From Deltaproteobacteria bacterium (lineage in GTDB: Bacteria; Desulfobacterota; DSM-4660; Desulfatiglandales; Desulfatiglandaceae), in the NCBI GenBank assembly GCA_018644785.1, contig JABGPV010000147.1, positions 1 through 12,901 of the forward strand: DNA of 12,901 nt, read 5' to 3'. The notes beneath the pieces were generated by a model. It ran no database searches and had not been told where the DNA came from. It worked only from the letters and a program-made list of their open reading frames with translations. Below are positions 1-7,039 of this stretch, in pieces. A program made the translations under genes and the position numbers. The stretch's first letter is position 1. Each line of letters opens with the position of its first letter.

Positions 1-1011
1 ATACTGGTGAATGACCCGCCACATGTGTCCGCATTCTCCCCCCAGAATAAATTTGACCCCCAATCGTTCGGCCTCGGCGTACATCTTTGCGTTCAGCAGT
101 TTGGCCACCTCGTGGCTGGTGAAAAAACCAAAATTACCCCCTTCGGCCGCATAGGTGGACCAGGTGTAGTCCAGCCCCAGCTGGTGAAACAACATCAGGT
201 ACCCCATGCAGGTAAAAATGCCCGGTTCGGCGTAAAAGTCCCCGGAAGATGTCACGAACAGAATTTCGGCCCCTTTGCGGTTGATAGACGGTTCTATTTT
301 GACCCCGGTGTTTTCCTCGATATCATCGCACAGAAATTCAATGGATTCCTTGAAGGTCTGGGGTTCCATGCCGATATGGTTTCCCACTTGGTGGCACTTG
401 GCGACAGCCGCCCCGATCCAGTCGATATTGAGTCCCAGCAGGTTCAGCAGTTCGCGGCCCAGGATGGTAATCTCCGCCGTGTCGATGCCGTAGGGGCAGA
501 AGAGCGAGCATCTGCGGCATTCACTGCATTGAAAAAAGTAAACCCACCATTCCCGGATCACCGCCTTCGTCAGCTTTCGTGCGCCCACCATTCTGCCCAT
601 GATGCGGCCGGCCATGGTAAAATCATGGCGGTACACGGACCGCAGCAGCTCCGCACGGAGCACCGGCATGTTTTTGGGATCTCCCGAACCGATGAAAAAA
701 TGGCATTTGTCCGCGCAGGCCCCGCAGCGAACGCAGATATCCATGAAGATTTGAAGTGACCGAAACCGATGGAGCCGTTCCCGAAGGCCCTCCATGACGA
801 TATGGTGCCAGTCATCAGGCAGCTGCCAGTCGTCATCTTCCACCAGCCAGTCACGGGGGTTGGGCATCCCCAACGCCTTGATGTTTTTGCCTTGAACCCC
901 GTGGCAGTACATTCCTTTCTCGAGTGTGGCTGGGGTATCCATCCACCCGGATGCGGGCATATCCAAATGGATAGGGGCAAGTTCCTCGGCTCTTGGGAGA
1001 TTGTCGCTCAC
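1..1011 (-). CDS. dsrK: DsrK, iron-sulfur subunit of the DsrMKJOP complex (3' end outside window)
   Basis: DsrK is the cytoplasmic HdrD-like subunit of the DsrMKJOP membrane complex, thought to pass electrons from quinol to the DsrC trisulfide during sulfite reduction. The first 337 residues are visible. I read two four-cysteine ferredoxin-type motifs, C93/C96/C99/C103 and C162/C165/C168/C172. The second is followed by Pro, as in bound 4Fe-4S clusters. Near the window edge is GGECGHMWR (residues 324-332), the first cysteine-containing motif of the catalytic cluster region. The family is usually about 540 residues, so the C-terminal third lies off the left edge. The start is GTG at 1011. It lies four bases after the dsrM stop, with AAAGGA upstream inside the dsrM end, so the two genes are probably translationally coupled. 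HmeD/TmcB-type relatives share this fold, but the dsrM neighbour fits DsrK best. Confidence 0.93.
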   Translation of the reverse strand, partial: MSDNLPRAEELAPIHLDMPASGWMDTPATLEKGMYCHGVQGKNIKALGMPNPRDWLVEDDDWQLPDDWHHIVMEGLRERLHRFRSLQIFMDICVRCGACADKCHFFIGSGDPKNMPVLRAELLRSVYRHDFTMAGRIMGRMVGARKLTKAVIREWWVYFFQCSECRRCSLFCPYGIDTAEITILGRELLNLLGLNIDWIGAAVAKCHQVGNHIGMEPQTFKESIEFLCDDIEENTGVKIEPSINRKGAEILFVTSSGDFYAEPGIFTCMGYLMLFHQLGLDYTWSTYAAEGGNFGFFTSHEVAKLLNAKMYAEAERLGVKFILGGECGHMWRVIHQY

Positions 1012-1015
1012 GGGG

Positions 1016-2050
1016 TTAGTCCTTTCCGTTCAATGGGGGCGTAGCTTCATCCAGGGGGATCCCCGCTTCCACCATTTTATCGTGAAATTCCGTTTCATAG
1101 GCCTGGTAGGTATGGAATTTAACCGGATAGTTCCAAGGGTTTTCATGAAGTACGGCGCGGCTGTTGTTGGGCATGGTGCGTGTGGGGGAAAAGAAAATAC
1201 CGCCGGCGTGCATCAGTTTGCTAAAGGGAAAGTATGCCAGCAGGGTGCAGACCAGAAAGAGGTGTATGAAGAAAAGAGGGCCGATGCCTTCCGGGATCAC
1301 GGGCTTAAACGAAATAAGACCCATGGCCAGCTGTTTGGCGCCGACGGCGTTAATTCCCACGATGTAACGCATGAGCGCCCCCGTACCGGCGATGCCCATG
1401 AGCAGAAACAAGGGAAAATAGTCGTTTAAAAGAGAGATGTATCGCAACCTGGGCATCAACAGCCGTCGGGACAGAAGAAGCGTCACCGCCAGAAGCAGGA
1501 CCAGACCGCTCACCAGGATCTCCGGAATTCCCACTTCCAGCCACCCATCCAGGGCTTCCGCCGTTTTTACGGGCCAGGGGACAGGGTTCGTAAAAAACCG
1601 CAAGTGCCTGAAAACCGTCACAAACATGGCATAGTGGAACAATATGGCAAAAAGCCAGAGCCATTTGGCTGAGGCAAAGGTCAGCGTTGGTTGTTCCCCA
1701 TTCTTACAAGCTAGGGCGACCCTTGGAGAGAGATTCCGAAAAAGGCTCCTGAACAGGAAGATTTCGGAAAAAAGCCTACCCAGAGCCTGCCCCCGGGTAA
1801 AAGGGTTATCCAGTCCGGAGGGTTTGATCCAGCTCAGACTTTTTTGCTGGCCTCCGGTGGTGGGAATGACAAAAGGATTGGGGATGCGGGCCCACTTGAG
1901 CAAACGGGCCAGAACACCCAGGAAAAAAATGATCATGGCGGTGTAGGGAATCAGAACGCCGAACAGATAGGATAGCCCAAACCCCTGGACCCCGATCCAG
2001 GCAACCAGGACAAGGCCCATGACAAGGAGCAACGCAGTCAAAATACCCAT
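1016..2050 (-). CDS. dsrM: DsrM, heme b membrane subunit of the DsrMKJOP complex
   Basis: DsrM is the quinone-reactive membrane anchor related to nitrate reductase gamma subunits. It carries heme b and partners DsrK. The 344-residue protein shows about six hydrophobic segments, near residues 1-25, 28-52, 129-148, 175-199, 210-230 and 256-280. Histidines suited to heme ligation lie in or beside them: H139, H149, H263 and H281. Conserved-looking stretches include FVIPTTGGQQKSL (60-72), WLWLFAILFHY (130-140), PEGIGPLFFIHLFL (253-266) and the C-terminal SPTR...NNSRAV region. The length matches DsrM from sulfate reducers. The ATG at 2050 has GGGGGA about 12 bases upstream, which is a rather distant ribosome site. 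It is the first visible gene of the operon, with dsrK immediately downstream. Confidence 0.93.
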   Translation of the reverse strand: MGILTALLLVMGLVLVAWIGVQGFGLSYLFGVLIPYTAMIIFFLGVLARLLKWARIPNPFVIPTTGGQQKSLSWIKPSGLDNPFTRGQALGRLFSEIFLFRSLFRNLSPRVALACKNGEQPTLTFASAKWLWLFAILFHYAMFVTVFRHLRFFTNPVPWPVKTAEALDGWLEVGIPEILVSGLVLLLAVTLLLSRRLLMPRLRYISLLNDYFPLFLLMGIAGTGALMRYIVGINAVGAKQLAMGLISFKPVIPEGIGPLFFIHLFLVCTLLAYFPFSKLMHAGGIFFSPTRTMPNNSRAVLHENPWNYPVKFHTYQAYETEFHDKMVEAGIPLDEATPPLNGKD

Positions 2051-2134
2051 AACCAGGTGATCCCCCAGGAAACGCTTATCAGCATCTCGAAATAAAAGCG
2101 CTAAATTTTATAGAATCCATGCTTACGAAGGGAG

Positions 2135-2162
2135 CTTAGAGCATCCTTCAGGATGGTGTCAA
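2135..2162 (-). promoter_or_regulatory. Possible sigma-70 promoter for dsrMK
   Basis: On the minus strand there is a perfect TTGACA (2162-2157), a 16-base spacer, then TCTAAG (2140-2135), which matches four of six bases of the -10 consensus. It sits about 85 bases before the dsrM start, in the only sizeable gap upstream of the operon. The spacer contains a small inverted repeat (CATCC/GGATG, 2142-2155), which could be an operator or chance. The -10 is weak, so this is tentative. Confidence 0.3.
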
Positions 2163-2212
2163 CCAGAAAAAATCAACCGCTAAAAGGCCTTACCCACTGA
2201 AAACCACTCCTC

Positions 2213-2794
2213 TCAAGGAGAATCAAAAACAGCATCGAGATCAATAATAAGCCCCGGAAGAACCCCGATCTCCAAAGTGCCCTTTCCTTCATTCAGTTTC
2301 GGAATATCATAATTCCCCGCCGGACCCAGGCGACGCACGGTTATCAGGTTATCGACGGGATGAACAATCCAATATTCCCGCACACCGGCCTTTTCGTAAA
2401 TACGGACTTTATAGATCTGATCCCTGGCTGCGCTAGCCGGTGAAACGACCTCCAAGACAACATCCGGCGCTCCCCGGCAACCTCGCTCATCCAGTTTGCT
2501 TTCATCACAAACCACCAGGATATCGGGCTGAACAACGGTTCGCACCTCATCGTCCGCTTCTTCTTCATCTGGCAAACGGACGTCAAAAGGCGCTGAATAC
2601 ACTTTACATGGTTTTCCGGTCAAGAAAACTGCAATTTGTTTGAAAAGCTCCCCTGAAACCTGTTGGTGTCTGCGCGATGGTGCAGGACTCATGTCAAAAA
2701 CAGCGCCATCCAGCAGTTCCACCCTATAATTTTCCGGCCAGCTCAAGTAATCTCGGTACGCAAATGTTTGCTGTTTTCGGGATGGAAGCGGCAT
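2213..2794 (-). CDS. Uma2 family (DUF820) putative restriction endonuclease-fold protein
   Basis: The 193-residue protein has the Uma2/DUF820 layout, a PD-(D/E)xK nuclease fold of unknown biological role that is abundant in cyanobacteria and found in many environmental bacteria. The N-terminal part contains YRVELLDGAVFDMSPAPS (23-40), typical of the family. Candidate catalytic residues are D91 in VVQPDILVV, E115 in DVVLEVVSP and K129 in DQIYKVRIYEKAGVREYWIV (125-144, the family's C-terminal signature). The length is normal and I see no disruption. The ATG at 2794 is preceded by a strong AAAGGAGG about six bases away. It has its own candidate promoter upstream and is read in the same direction as dsrMK, but 162 bases separate it from dsrM, so it is probably an independent gene. 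Its function cannot be stated beyond the fold. Confidence 0.88.
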   Translation of the reverse strand: MPLPSRKQQTFAYRDYLSWPENYRVELLDGAVFDMSPAPSRRHQQVSGELFKQIAVFLTGKPCKVYSAPFDVRLPDEEEADDEVRTVVQPDILVVCDESKLDERGCRGAPDVVLEVVSPASAARDQIYKVRIYEKAGVREYWIVHPVDNLITVRRLGPAGNYDIPKLNEGKGTLEIGVLPGLIIDLDAVFDSP

Positions 2795-2881
2795 TGAGGC
2801 CTCCTTTCTCTTTAAGCCTCGCTAATTCTGCATTGGGTTGGCATCGCAGATCGGTGGACATTATGCAAGACTGCGAGACGC

Positions 2882-2910
2882 AGTTTACACTTTTTTTAAA
2901 AAATTTTCAA
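2882..2910 (-). promoter_or_regulatory. Probable sigma-70 promoter of the Uma2 gene
   Basis: On the minus strand TTGAAA (2910-2905) is followed after 17 bases by TAAACT (2887-2882). The spacer is almost all A and T. The predicted RNA start near 2875 leaves a leader of about 80 bases before the Uma2 ATG. No competing gene lies between. Confidence 0.4.
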
Positions 2911-2915
2911 ACTCA

Positions 2916-3324
2916 AGAATAATATAGAGACCCTGCATCCCGTGAAGATAGCCAATCAGGGAGTCGACCACAGATGTAGTGGCATTGGATAATGAGAGAA
3001 ACGGCAAATTCAATTTTGCTCGGATGACATACTGGCCTTATGTCAACCCGGTAGTTGCTTGATGTATGTTGGATATCACAGTTTAGAAATGGATAGCTCA
3101 TTGGCTTGTCTACAAATGTCTTCATTGGGCTCAATATCAGGACGTAAGATAAAACCTAAATCAATATCTGAATCTGTACGGAAACCACCCAGTAGCCCCT
3201 TTGATCCCATAAGAGCGAGTTTGGATATTGAGTCACCAACTACCAGATTACTACCGATTAAAATTTTCTCAGTCTCAGTAAGGTTATTTGTTGATAGATT
3301 TTTAAATTCTTGGATATATTTCAT
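2916..3324 (-). pseudogene. Small nucleotidyltransferase-domain protein, probably frameshifted
   Basis: From ATG 3324 (AAAAGGCG upstream) an open frame of 82 codons runs to a TGA at 3076. It contains the nucleotidyltransferase signature: G40-S41, a ten-residue linker, then SDIDLGFI with D53 and D55 as the metal-binding pair. This is the Pol beta/MNT-type domain found in minimal nucleotidyltransferases and MntA antitoxins. Downstream of the TGA another frame stays open to a stop at 2916-2918, adding about 55 residues with ordinary composition (including VDIRP and IEFAVSLIIQCHYI). A one-base slip near 3076-3090 could therefore have split a protein of about 135 residues. The nucleotidyltransferase motif is clear, while the continuation in the second frame is inference. 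If no slip occurred, the gene is simply 3076-3324. It is more AT-rich than dsr and nuo, and no HEPN partner gene is visible beside it. Confidence 0.5.
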
Positions 3325-3327
3325 CTA

Positions 3328-3718
3328 TTCGCCTTTTTTCTGGAAAAACTGAGTCGGAAGATGAAGAAATCACTCCCAGAGATATCATTGGAGGCGATGG
3401 ACATTTTTAACGGAGTATGCCTGGCCCGGAAATGTGAGGGAGCTTGAACATTCCATGGAACGGATACTCATCCTTGAAGACCCCGACGTGATACGGGTCC
3501 GGAATCTACCCACTTTTATTACCCAGCGACAGGGGGAACTACAGATGTTTTCTGAAAAACCCCTGACCATTGAGGAACTGGAAAACAAGTATATCGCATT
3601 TGTCCTCAAAAGGACAAAAGGGAAAAAGACCGAAGCTGCAAACATCCCCGGAATCAACAGAAAGACCCTCGCCGCCAAGATCAAGAAGTACCGCCTCCTT
3701 TATAATACATCACATTGA
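3328..3718 (+). pseudogene. 3' remnant of an NtrC-family sigma-54-dependent regulator, frameshifted
   Basis: Only the last 130 or so residues of a protein family that usually has about 450 remain. The end of the AAA+ domain is readable from 3328 (FFLEKLSRKMKKSLPEIS, then LEAMDIF) up to 3408. The reading then has to shift by one base at the AA of 3409-3410 to continue as TEYAWPGNVREL, the invariant WPGNVREL motif of this family. From there to the stop at 3718 the frame is intact. It ends in a Fis-type helix-turn-helix (ELENKYIAFVLKRTKGKKTEA, then a residue stretch ending RKTLAAKIKKY). The receiver and most of the AAA+ domain are missing, and the remnant abuts the start of the opposite-strand nucleotidyltransferase gene at 3324. 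This looks like a dead gene fragment left by rearrangement. A GTG at 3434 could still express the DNA-binding piece, but no convincing ribosome site supports that. Confidence 0.8.
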
Positions 3719-3799
3719 GCACGCCATGGAACGGACGATTTTTCTGCGTCTTTGCGCGAGACCTGTTTGGTTACGGCTTCGCCGGGTTAGGTTTTCATC

Positions 3800-4081
3800 T
3801 CATTTTACGGTGATTATGTCGGCATTCAATTCGAATATCTTTTGGCCGATCCCTTTGACCTTTATAATATCTTCCGGCCTTTCAAATGGGCCATTTTTTT
3901 CCCGATAGGCCACAATCCGTTCCGCATATTTTTGCCCTATTTTCTTGAGCTTCGTAAGCTCCGTTACTGAAGCCTTGTTGATGTTAACCTTTTCCGCCTG
4001 CTCTGCCAATGCCATTGGAACCAGTGCCATTACCACTGAAACGACAACTACCAATACGAAAAATCTTCTCACTTGTCTCAT
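3800..4081 (-). CDS. Small secreted ComEA-type helix-hairpin-helix DNA-binding protein
   Basis: The 93-residue protein begins with a basic and then hydrophobic stretch (residues 1-26, ending ALA), which looks like a signal peptide. The mature part is a single ComEA-type double helix-hairpin-helix domain: VNINKASVTELTKLKKIGQK (32-51), YREKNGPF (59-66), then VKGIGQKIFELNADIITVK (75-93). Such domains bind double-stranded DNA non-specifically. ComEA acts at the cell surface or periplasm in DNA uptake, though many short single-domain homologs have no proven role. I place the start at ATG 4081, because GGAGG at 4093-4089 is seven bases away. The in-frame ATG at 4087 is only one base from it. The gene is intact although it sits between remnants, and no other competence gene is nearby. 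Confidence 0.85.
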   Translation of the reverse strand: MRQVRRFFVLVVVVSVVMALVPMALAEQAEKVNINKASVTELTKLKKIGQKYAERIVAYREKNGPFERPEDIIKVKGIGQKIFELNADIITVK

Positions 4082-4202
4082 CTCCATACCTCCATATTTT
4101 GGGTTTTAAAGTGAAATTCCGACTCCTATCCCATTTAAACACGTTTACTCAGATTCAAGTTCTATGCCAAAATCTGGGTTTTCCCTGCCGGATGGAATTC
4201 TA

Positions 4203-4228
4203 TCAAACGCCTTCCCTGTGGCGTTTGA
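4203..4228. other. Perfect nine-base inverted repeat (hairpin)
   Basis: TCAAACGCC (4203-4211) is matched exactly by GGCGTTTGA (4220-4228) around an eight-base loop. It stands alone in the gap between the ComEA-like gene and the transposase remnant. No uninterrupted T run follows on either strand, so a terminator call is weak. It could be a hairpin repeat or a relic of an element end. Confidence 0.4.
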
Positions 4229-4349
4229 GATAGCACATTTATTTTACGGGAGTTTCCGGTCACCATCATTATGTGGGCTTATAATTGATATTCTGAGGAT
4301 CAATTCAAGGGGGAGAGTCCTAATAGAGGGAGAAAGTCCTTAAATGCAC

Positions 4350-4377
4350 AAAAAACTGTGCACATGCACCTTTTTTT
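4350..4377. terminator. Hairpin with A-tract and T-tract arms, possible bidirectional terminator
   Basis: GTGCA (4358-4362) and TGCAC (4365-4369) pair around CA. After two mismatches, six A (4350-4355) face six T (4372-4377). The A-arm, stem and T-arm order is what a bidirectional intrinsic terminator looks like, but the GC stem is only five pairs. It lies directly before the surviving part of the transposase remnant. Confidence 0.3.
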
Positions 4378-4379
4378 GA

Positions 4380-4712
4380 GCATCGTGTAGGAAGTGGGGC
4401 ATCCGTATGATTTCATACCGTGCGGAAACAGCCATGGTGGGTTTGCTTTCCGGCTCCACGCTCGACTCGCCTGCAGCCCGGCGCTTACTTCAGGATCTTT
4501 TTGTAACGGAAGCTGACATCTTACCTGATCAGGAGGCCAAACAGTTAAACATACGGGTACACAATGCTTCAAGACCGGCAGCTAATCGAGCCCTTCTGCA
4601 GTTATTTGAACATCTCAATAAAGCCCATGTGAAATTTCCCGGCACAGACATGCGACTCGTTTATCAAATCGGGGGATTTTCTGCCTCAAATCCTGTCCAA
4701 GGTGCCACTTGA
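4380..4712 (+). pseudogene. 3' remnant of a DDE-type transposase
   Basis: The frame is open from 4380 (after a stop at 4377) to the stop at 4712, about 110 residues. It reads like the C-terminal end of a long putative transposase common in Desulfobacterota and Planctomycetes. Recognisable parts are MISYRAETAMVGLLSG (residues after the ATG at 4407), LLQDLFVTEADILPD, LNIRVHNASRPAANRALLQL, and the closing LNKAHVKFPGTDMRLVYQIG. The N-terminal and catalytic parts are absent upstream, where stops occur in frame, so this is a truncated relic. No clear terminal inverted repeat was identified. I am fairly sure of the transposase origin from remembered family pattern, less sure of the IS family. Confidence 0.65.
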
Positions 4713-5319
4713 TTTTCCGGGAGGTAAGGTGTCCTGAAATTTGAAAAACAATAATATCGCATTCTCTACCTCGTACATGAATAATTTAAAAATTTGGAAA
4801 ACAGCATGAAGCGATTTACACATCCACAAATGCATCCATGTCTATGGAGTCAGGCAGAAGGTTCTCATAAAGACAACATTGAGAAGGTTGGGCAATTCTA
4901 CGATCATTTCCTTCCAGGAAAGGACTTAGTGCATCAATCTTCACCCAACCACCCACCAAAACCATGCAAGGATACCAAATCAATTGTTGAAAATGAGCGG
5001 ATACAAATATGGGCTCTGAGTCAATTTTTGTCAAAGGATTTTAATGGGAAAGGGTGACTATTTCAAGTTTTTCAAAGGCCATACACACCTTCAAACGGAT
5101 AGGGGGTCAAAAAGTAAAAATAACCTTTTTCTTCGGTCTGGGAAAAGGGACATGCTCATTGAAGGAAATAATCTGTAATTCACTAAAAAATCATTTATAT
5201 TCGGATTTCCAGGTGAATCTATACAATACTGCGGCAAAAAATTATTCTTGCAACCTTCTCTTTTCTTGCTATTATGCATCGTTACGAACAGAACGTTAGA
5301 AATGCGATAGGAACTTTCA
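4713..5319. other. Intergenic stretch without a convincing gene
   Basis: About 600 AT-rich bases separate the transposase remnant from nuoA. An open frame at 4794-5057 (+) of 87 codons has no recognisable motif, no good ribosome site and an overlapping antisense frame of similar length, so I do not call it. A second short frame at 5054-5299 looks equally unconvincing. The only supported element is the candidate nuoA promoter near the right end. Confidence 0.6.
5248..5275 (+). promoter_or_regulatory. Probable sigma-70 promoter of the nuo operon
   Basis: TTGCAA (5248-5253), a 16-base spacer and TATTAT (5270-5275) make a good sigma-70 match. The predicted RNA start near 5282 gives a leader of about 38 bases to the nuoA ATG at 5320. 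The leader contains AGGA (5309-5312) at seven bases from the ATG. Confidence 0.5.
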
Positions 5320-5700
5320 ATGGTCTTCAACGGGTTACACATATCGATCCTGCTTTTCTTTCTCGTGGGTTTCCTCATGGCCGCAGGCGCCCTGACCGGC
5401 GCCTTTTTTCTATCTCCCCGGGCAAGGGACAAACAAATGGGCATGTCCTATGAATGCGGCATGCGACCCCTTGCCGCCGCCCGCATCCGTTTCCATATCA
5501 ACTACTACATCTACGCCCTGATCTTCCTGGCTTTTGAAGTGGACGTGCTCTACCTCTTTCCCGTGGCCCTTTTCTATTCTCAGACTACGGGGTTTTCCGC
5601 TTTCTACAAAGTATTTGTGTTTCTTCTGGTGCTGGCTCTGGCCGTTCTGTTTTTTCATGCAAAAGGAGTCTTTAAGTGGCCCCGGAAGCCCATTTTATAA
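5320..5700 (+). CDS. nuoA: NADH-quinone oxidoreductase subunit A
   Basis: NuoA is a small membrane subunit at the junction of the membrane and peripheral arms of respiratory complex I. The 126-residue protein has three hydrophobic helices, roughly at residues 8-30, 62-84 and 97-113. It also has the family's conserved loop YECGM (44-48, with the quinone-site loop cysteine C46) and [10 protein letters not shown] (72-81), which carries the conserved acidic residues. The length is normal. AGGA lies seven bases before the ATG. It is the first gene of the nuo operon here and its 3' end overlaps the nuoB start by 25 bases, indicating coupled translation. Confidence 0.95.
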   Translation: MVFNGLHISILLFFLVGFLMAAGALTGAFFLSPRARDKQMGMSYECGMRPLAAARIRFHINYYIYALIFLAFEVDVLYLFPVALFYSQTTGFSAFYKVFVFLLVLALAVLFFHAKGVFKWPRKPIL

Positions 5701-6224
5701 CTAGAACTGGGGTGACGCGAAGGACGGAACCCTGGACCCCGCCCATTATTCGGTTAGAATTGGCTGAAAAGCTGAAAGACGTGTGCCGGTCCATGTCTCT
5801 GTGGCCCATGACTTTCGGTCTGGCCTGTTGCGCCATTGAGATGATGGCCGCGGGCATGGCAAGGTTTGACCTGGCCCGTTTCGGGGCCGAGGTGTTTCGC
5901 GCATCCCCCCGGCAGTCGGATCTGATGATCGTGGCGGGCACCGTAACCCATAAATTGGCCCCGGCCATTGAGCGGCTTTACGACCAGATGCCCGCACCCA
6001 AATGGGTGATTGCCATGGGGAACTGTGCCATATCAGGGGGGCCTTTCAAATTCCCGGGACAATACGCCGTGGTGGAGGGCGTGGATAAAATTATACCCGT
6101 GGACGTTTATGTACCCGGATGCCCGGCCCGGCCGGAAGCGCTCCTCGAAGGATTGTTTGAATTGCAGAAAAAAATCAGCGGCCGGCGCTGGTGGCCGGAA
6201 CCATCGGACAGTGGCGTAACATAA
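5676..6224 (+). CDS. nuoB: NADH-quinone oxidoreductase subunit B
   Basis: NuoB carries cluster N2, the last iron-sulfur centre before quinone in complex I. The four ligands are visible: C51 and C52 in [10 protein letters not shown]117 in [10 protein letters not shown] and C149 in [12 protein letters not shown]. At 182 residues it has the usual size. The start is GTG at 5676, with AAAGGAG about eight bases upstream inside nuoA. The last 25 bases of nuoA therefore overlap this gene in another frame. The next nuo gene, nuoC, does not follow directly: about 0.75 kb with a toxin-antitoxin pair separates them. Confidence 0.96.
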   Translation: MAPEAHFITRTGVTRRTEPWTPPIIRLELAEKLKDVCRSMSLWPMTFGLACCAIEMMAAGMARFDLARFGAEVFRASPRQSDLMIVAGTVTHKLAPAIERLYDQMPAPKWVIAMGNCAISGGPFKFPGQYAVVEGVDKIIPVDVYVPGCPARPEALLEGLFELQKKISGRRWWPEPSDSGVT

Positions 6225-6258
6225 AATCTAGAATGGATAGTGAACCAAGGCATTTTTT

Positions 6259-6286
6259 TTGACAACCTCTGAGGATTTGGTATACT
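6259..6286 (+). promoter_or_regulatory. Strong sigma-70 promoter of the AbrB/PIN toxin-antitoxin pair
   Basis: A perfect TTGACA (6259-6264), 16 bases, then TATACT (6281-6286, five of six -10 bases). RNA should start around 6292-6294. That removes the in-frame ATG at 6291 as a usable start and points to ATG 6327. The promoter sits right behind an eight-base T run (6253-6260). It gives the toxin-antitoxin pair expression independent of nuo and could also drive nuoCD. Confidence 0.7.
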
Positions 6287-6326
6287 CCTTATGGAAGGGA
6301 ATACAACAAATAGAGGGTTAGTCAAG

Positions 6327-6581
6327 ATGCTGATTGAAATATCTGACAAAGGGCAAGTGGTGATCCCGGTTGACATTCGAAAGGAATTCGATATGAAGAT
6401 CGGCGATATGCTGGATGTCATCGTGGATAAACATGAAAAATGCGTCAAACTGAAGAAGGCAGGTGGCATGAAATCCACCAAACTGGCCGGATCTCTTTCA
6501 AAATACAAGCAAAATCGGCGGTTTCCCTCAAGACACGAAATGGAAAAAGCGCTTGCGGAAGGAATTGTCCGTGGAAATTAG
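6327..6581 (+). CDS. AbrB/MazE-type antitoxin (SpoVT-AbrB fold)
   Basis: The 84-residue protein opens with a swapped-hairpin AbrB domain: MLIEISDKGQVVIPVDIRKE (1-20), FDMKIGDMLDVIVD (21-34) and LKKA (42-45). A charged tail (46-84) follows, which in such antitoxins wraps the toxin. It would neutralise the PIN toxin encoded next and repress their shared promoter. I chose ATG 6327 because the predicted RNA start lies about 34 bases upstream and GAGG lies about ten bases before it. The longer form from 6291 would begin before transcription does. The 3' end overlaps the toxin start by 11 bases. Confidence 0.87.
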   Translation: MLIEISDKGQVVIPVDIRKEFDMKIGDMLDVIVDKHEKCVKLKKAGGMKSTKLAGSLSKYKQNRRFPSRHEMEKALAEGIVRGN

Positions 6582-6987
6582 TCTAATCGACACAAATGTC
6601 ATCATCCGTTATCTCGTGGAAGATCCGGAAAAAGTTGACATGAAATTCAGAGGGGTTTTCACGTTTTTTCCAAAAGTGGAAAATGGAAAAGTAAACGCAG
6701 AACTGTGTGAACTTGTGTTGTTCGAAGCATTTTTTGTGCTCACGAAACTGTATCAGGTACCCCAAAACGAGGCTGCTGAAAAGCTGTTTGACATGGTATC
6801 GTTTATGGGAATAATCATGCCTGACAAGCCCCTTATTTTATCCTGCCTCGAAATACTCCAATCCGAAAAAATCGACCTTGTTGACGCCTATTTATTGGCT
6901 TTGTCAAAGAAGAAAAAGCTGAAAGGGATCTTTTCCTTTGACAAAGATCTTTTAAGAAGAGGCCTTAAGTCAATTGCCATCGAATGA
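6571..6987 (+). CDS. PIN-domain toxin (VapC-like ribonuclease)
   Basis: A 138-residue PIN-domain protein, expected to cut RNA when free of its antitoxin. Acidic positions typical of the fold are D7 in SLIDTNVIIRYL, E52 in LCELVLFEAFFVL, D105 in KIDLVDAYLLALS and D124/D126 in GIFSFDKDLL. The start is GTG 6571, with AAGGA seven bases upstream and an 11-base overlap with the antitoxin gene. An upstream in-frame start at 6553 would make a longer N-terminus that does not fit the family. The module stands between nuoB and nuoC, and its last codons run into the possible upstream start region of nuoC. Confidence 0.87.
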   Translation: MEISLIDTNVIIRYLVEDPEKVDMKFRGVFTFFPKVENGKVNAELCELVLFEAFFVLTKLYQVPQNEAAEKLFDMVSFMGIIMPDKPLILSCLEILQSEKIDLVDAYLLALSKKKKLKGIFSFDKDLLRRGLKSIAIE

Positions 6988-7039
6988 GTCTGAAATTATA
7001 AATGAGAATGCTCGGAACCCCAACCGAAGACAACGGCCC

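Noticed and set aside
7..759. Long plus-strand open frame of 250 codons
   Set aside because: It is antisense to dsrK, whose minus-strand reading shows two four-cysteine cluster motifs and the family's ECGHMWR motif.
3774..3784. CGGC-TTC-GCCG hairpin after the ComEA-like gene as a terminator
   Set aside because: Only four pairs and no T run on the gene's strand.
4794..5057. Open frame of 87 codons between the transposase remnant and nuoA
   Set aside because: No recognisable motif, no good ribosome site, unusual composition and a competing antisense frame of similar length.
6291..6326. Upstream ATG that would extend the antitoxin by 12 residues
   Set aside because: It lies five bases after the -10 box, at or before the predicted RNA start, and the extension does not fit the AbrB domain start.
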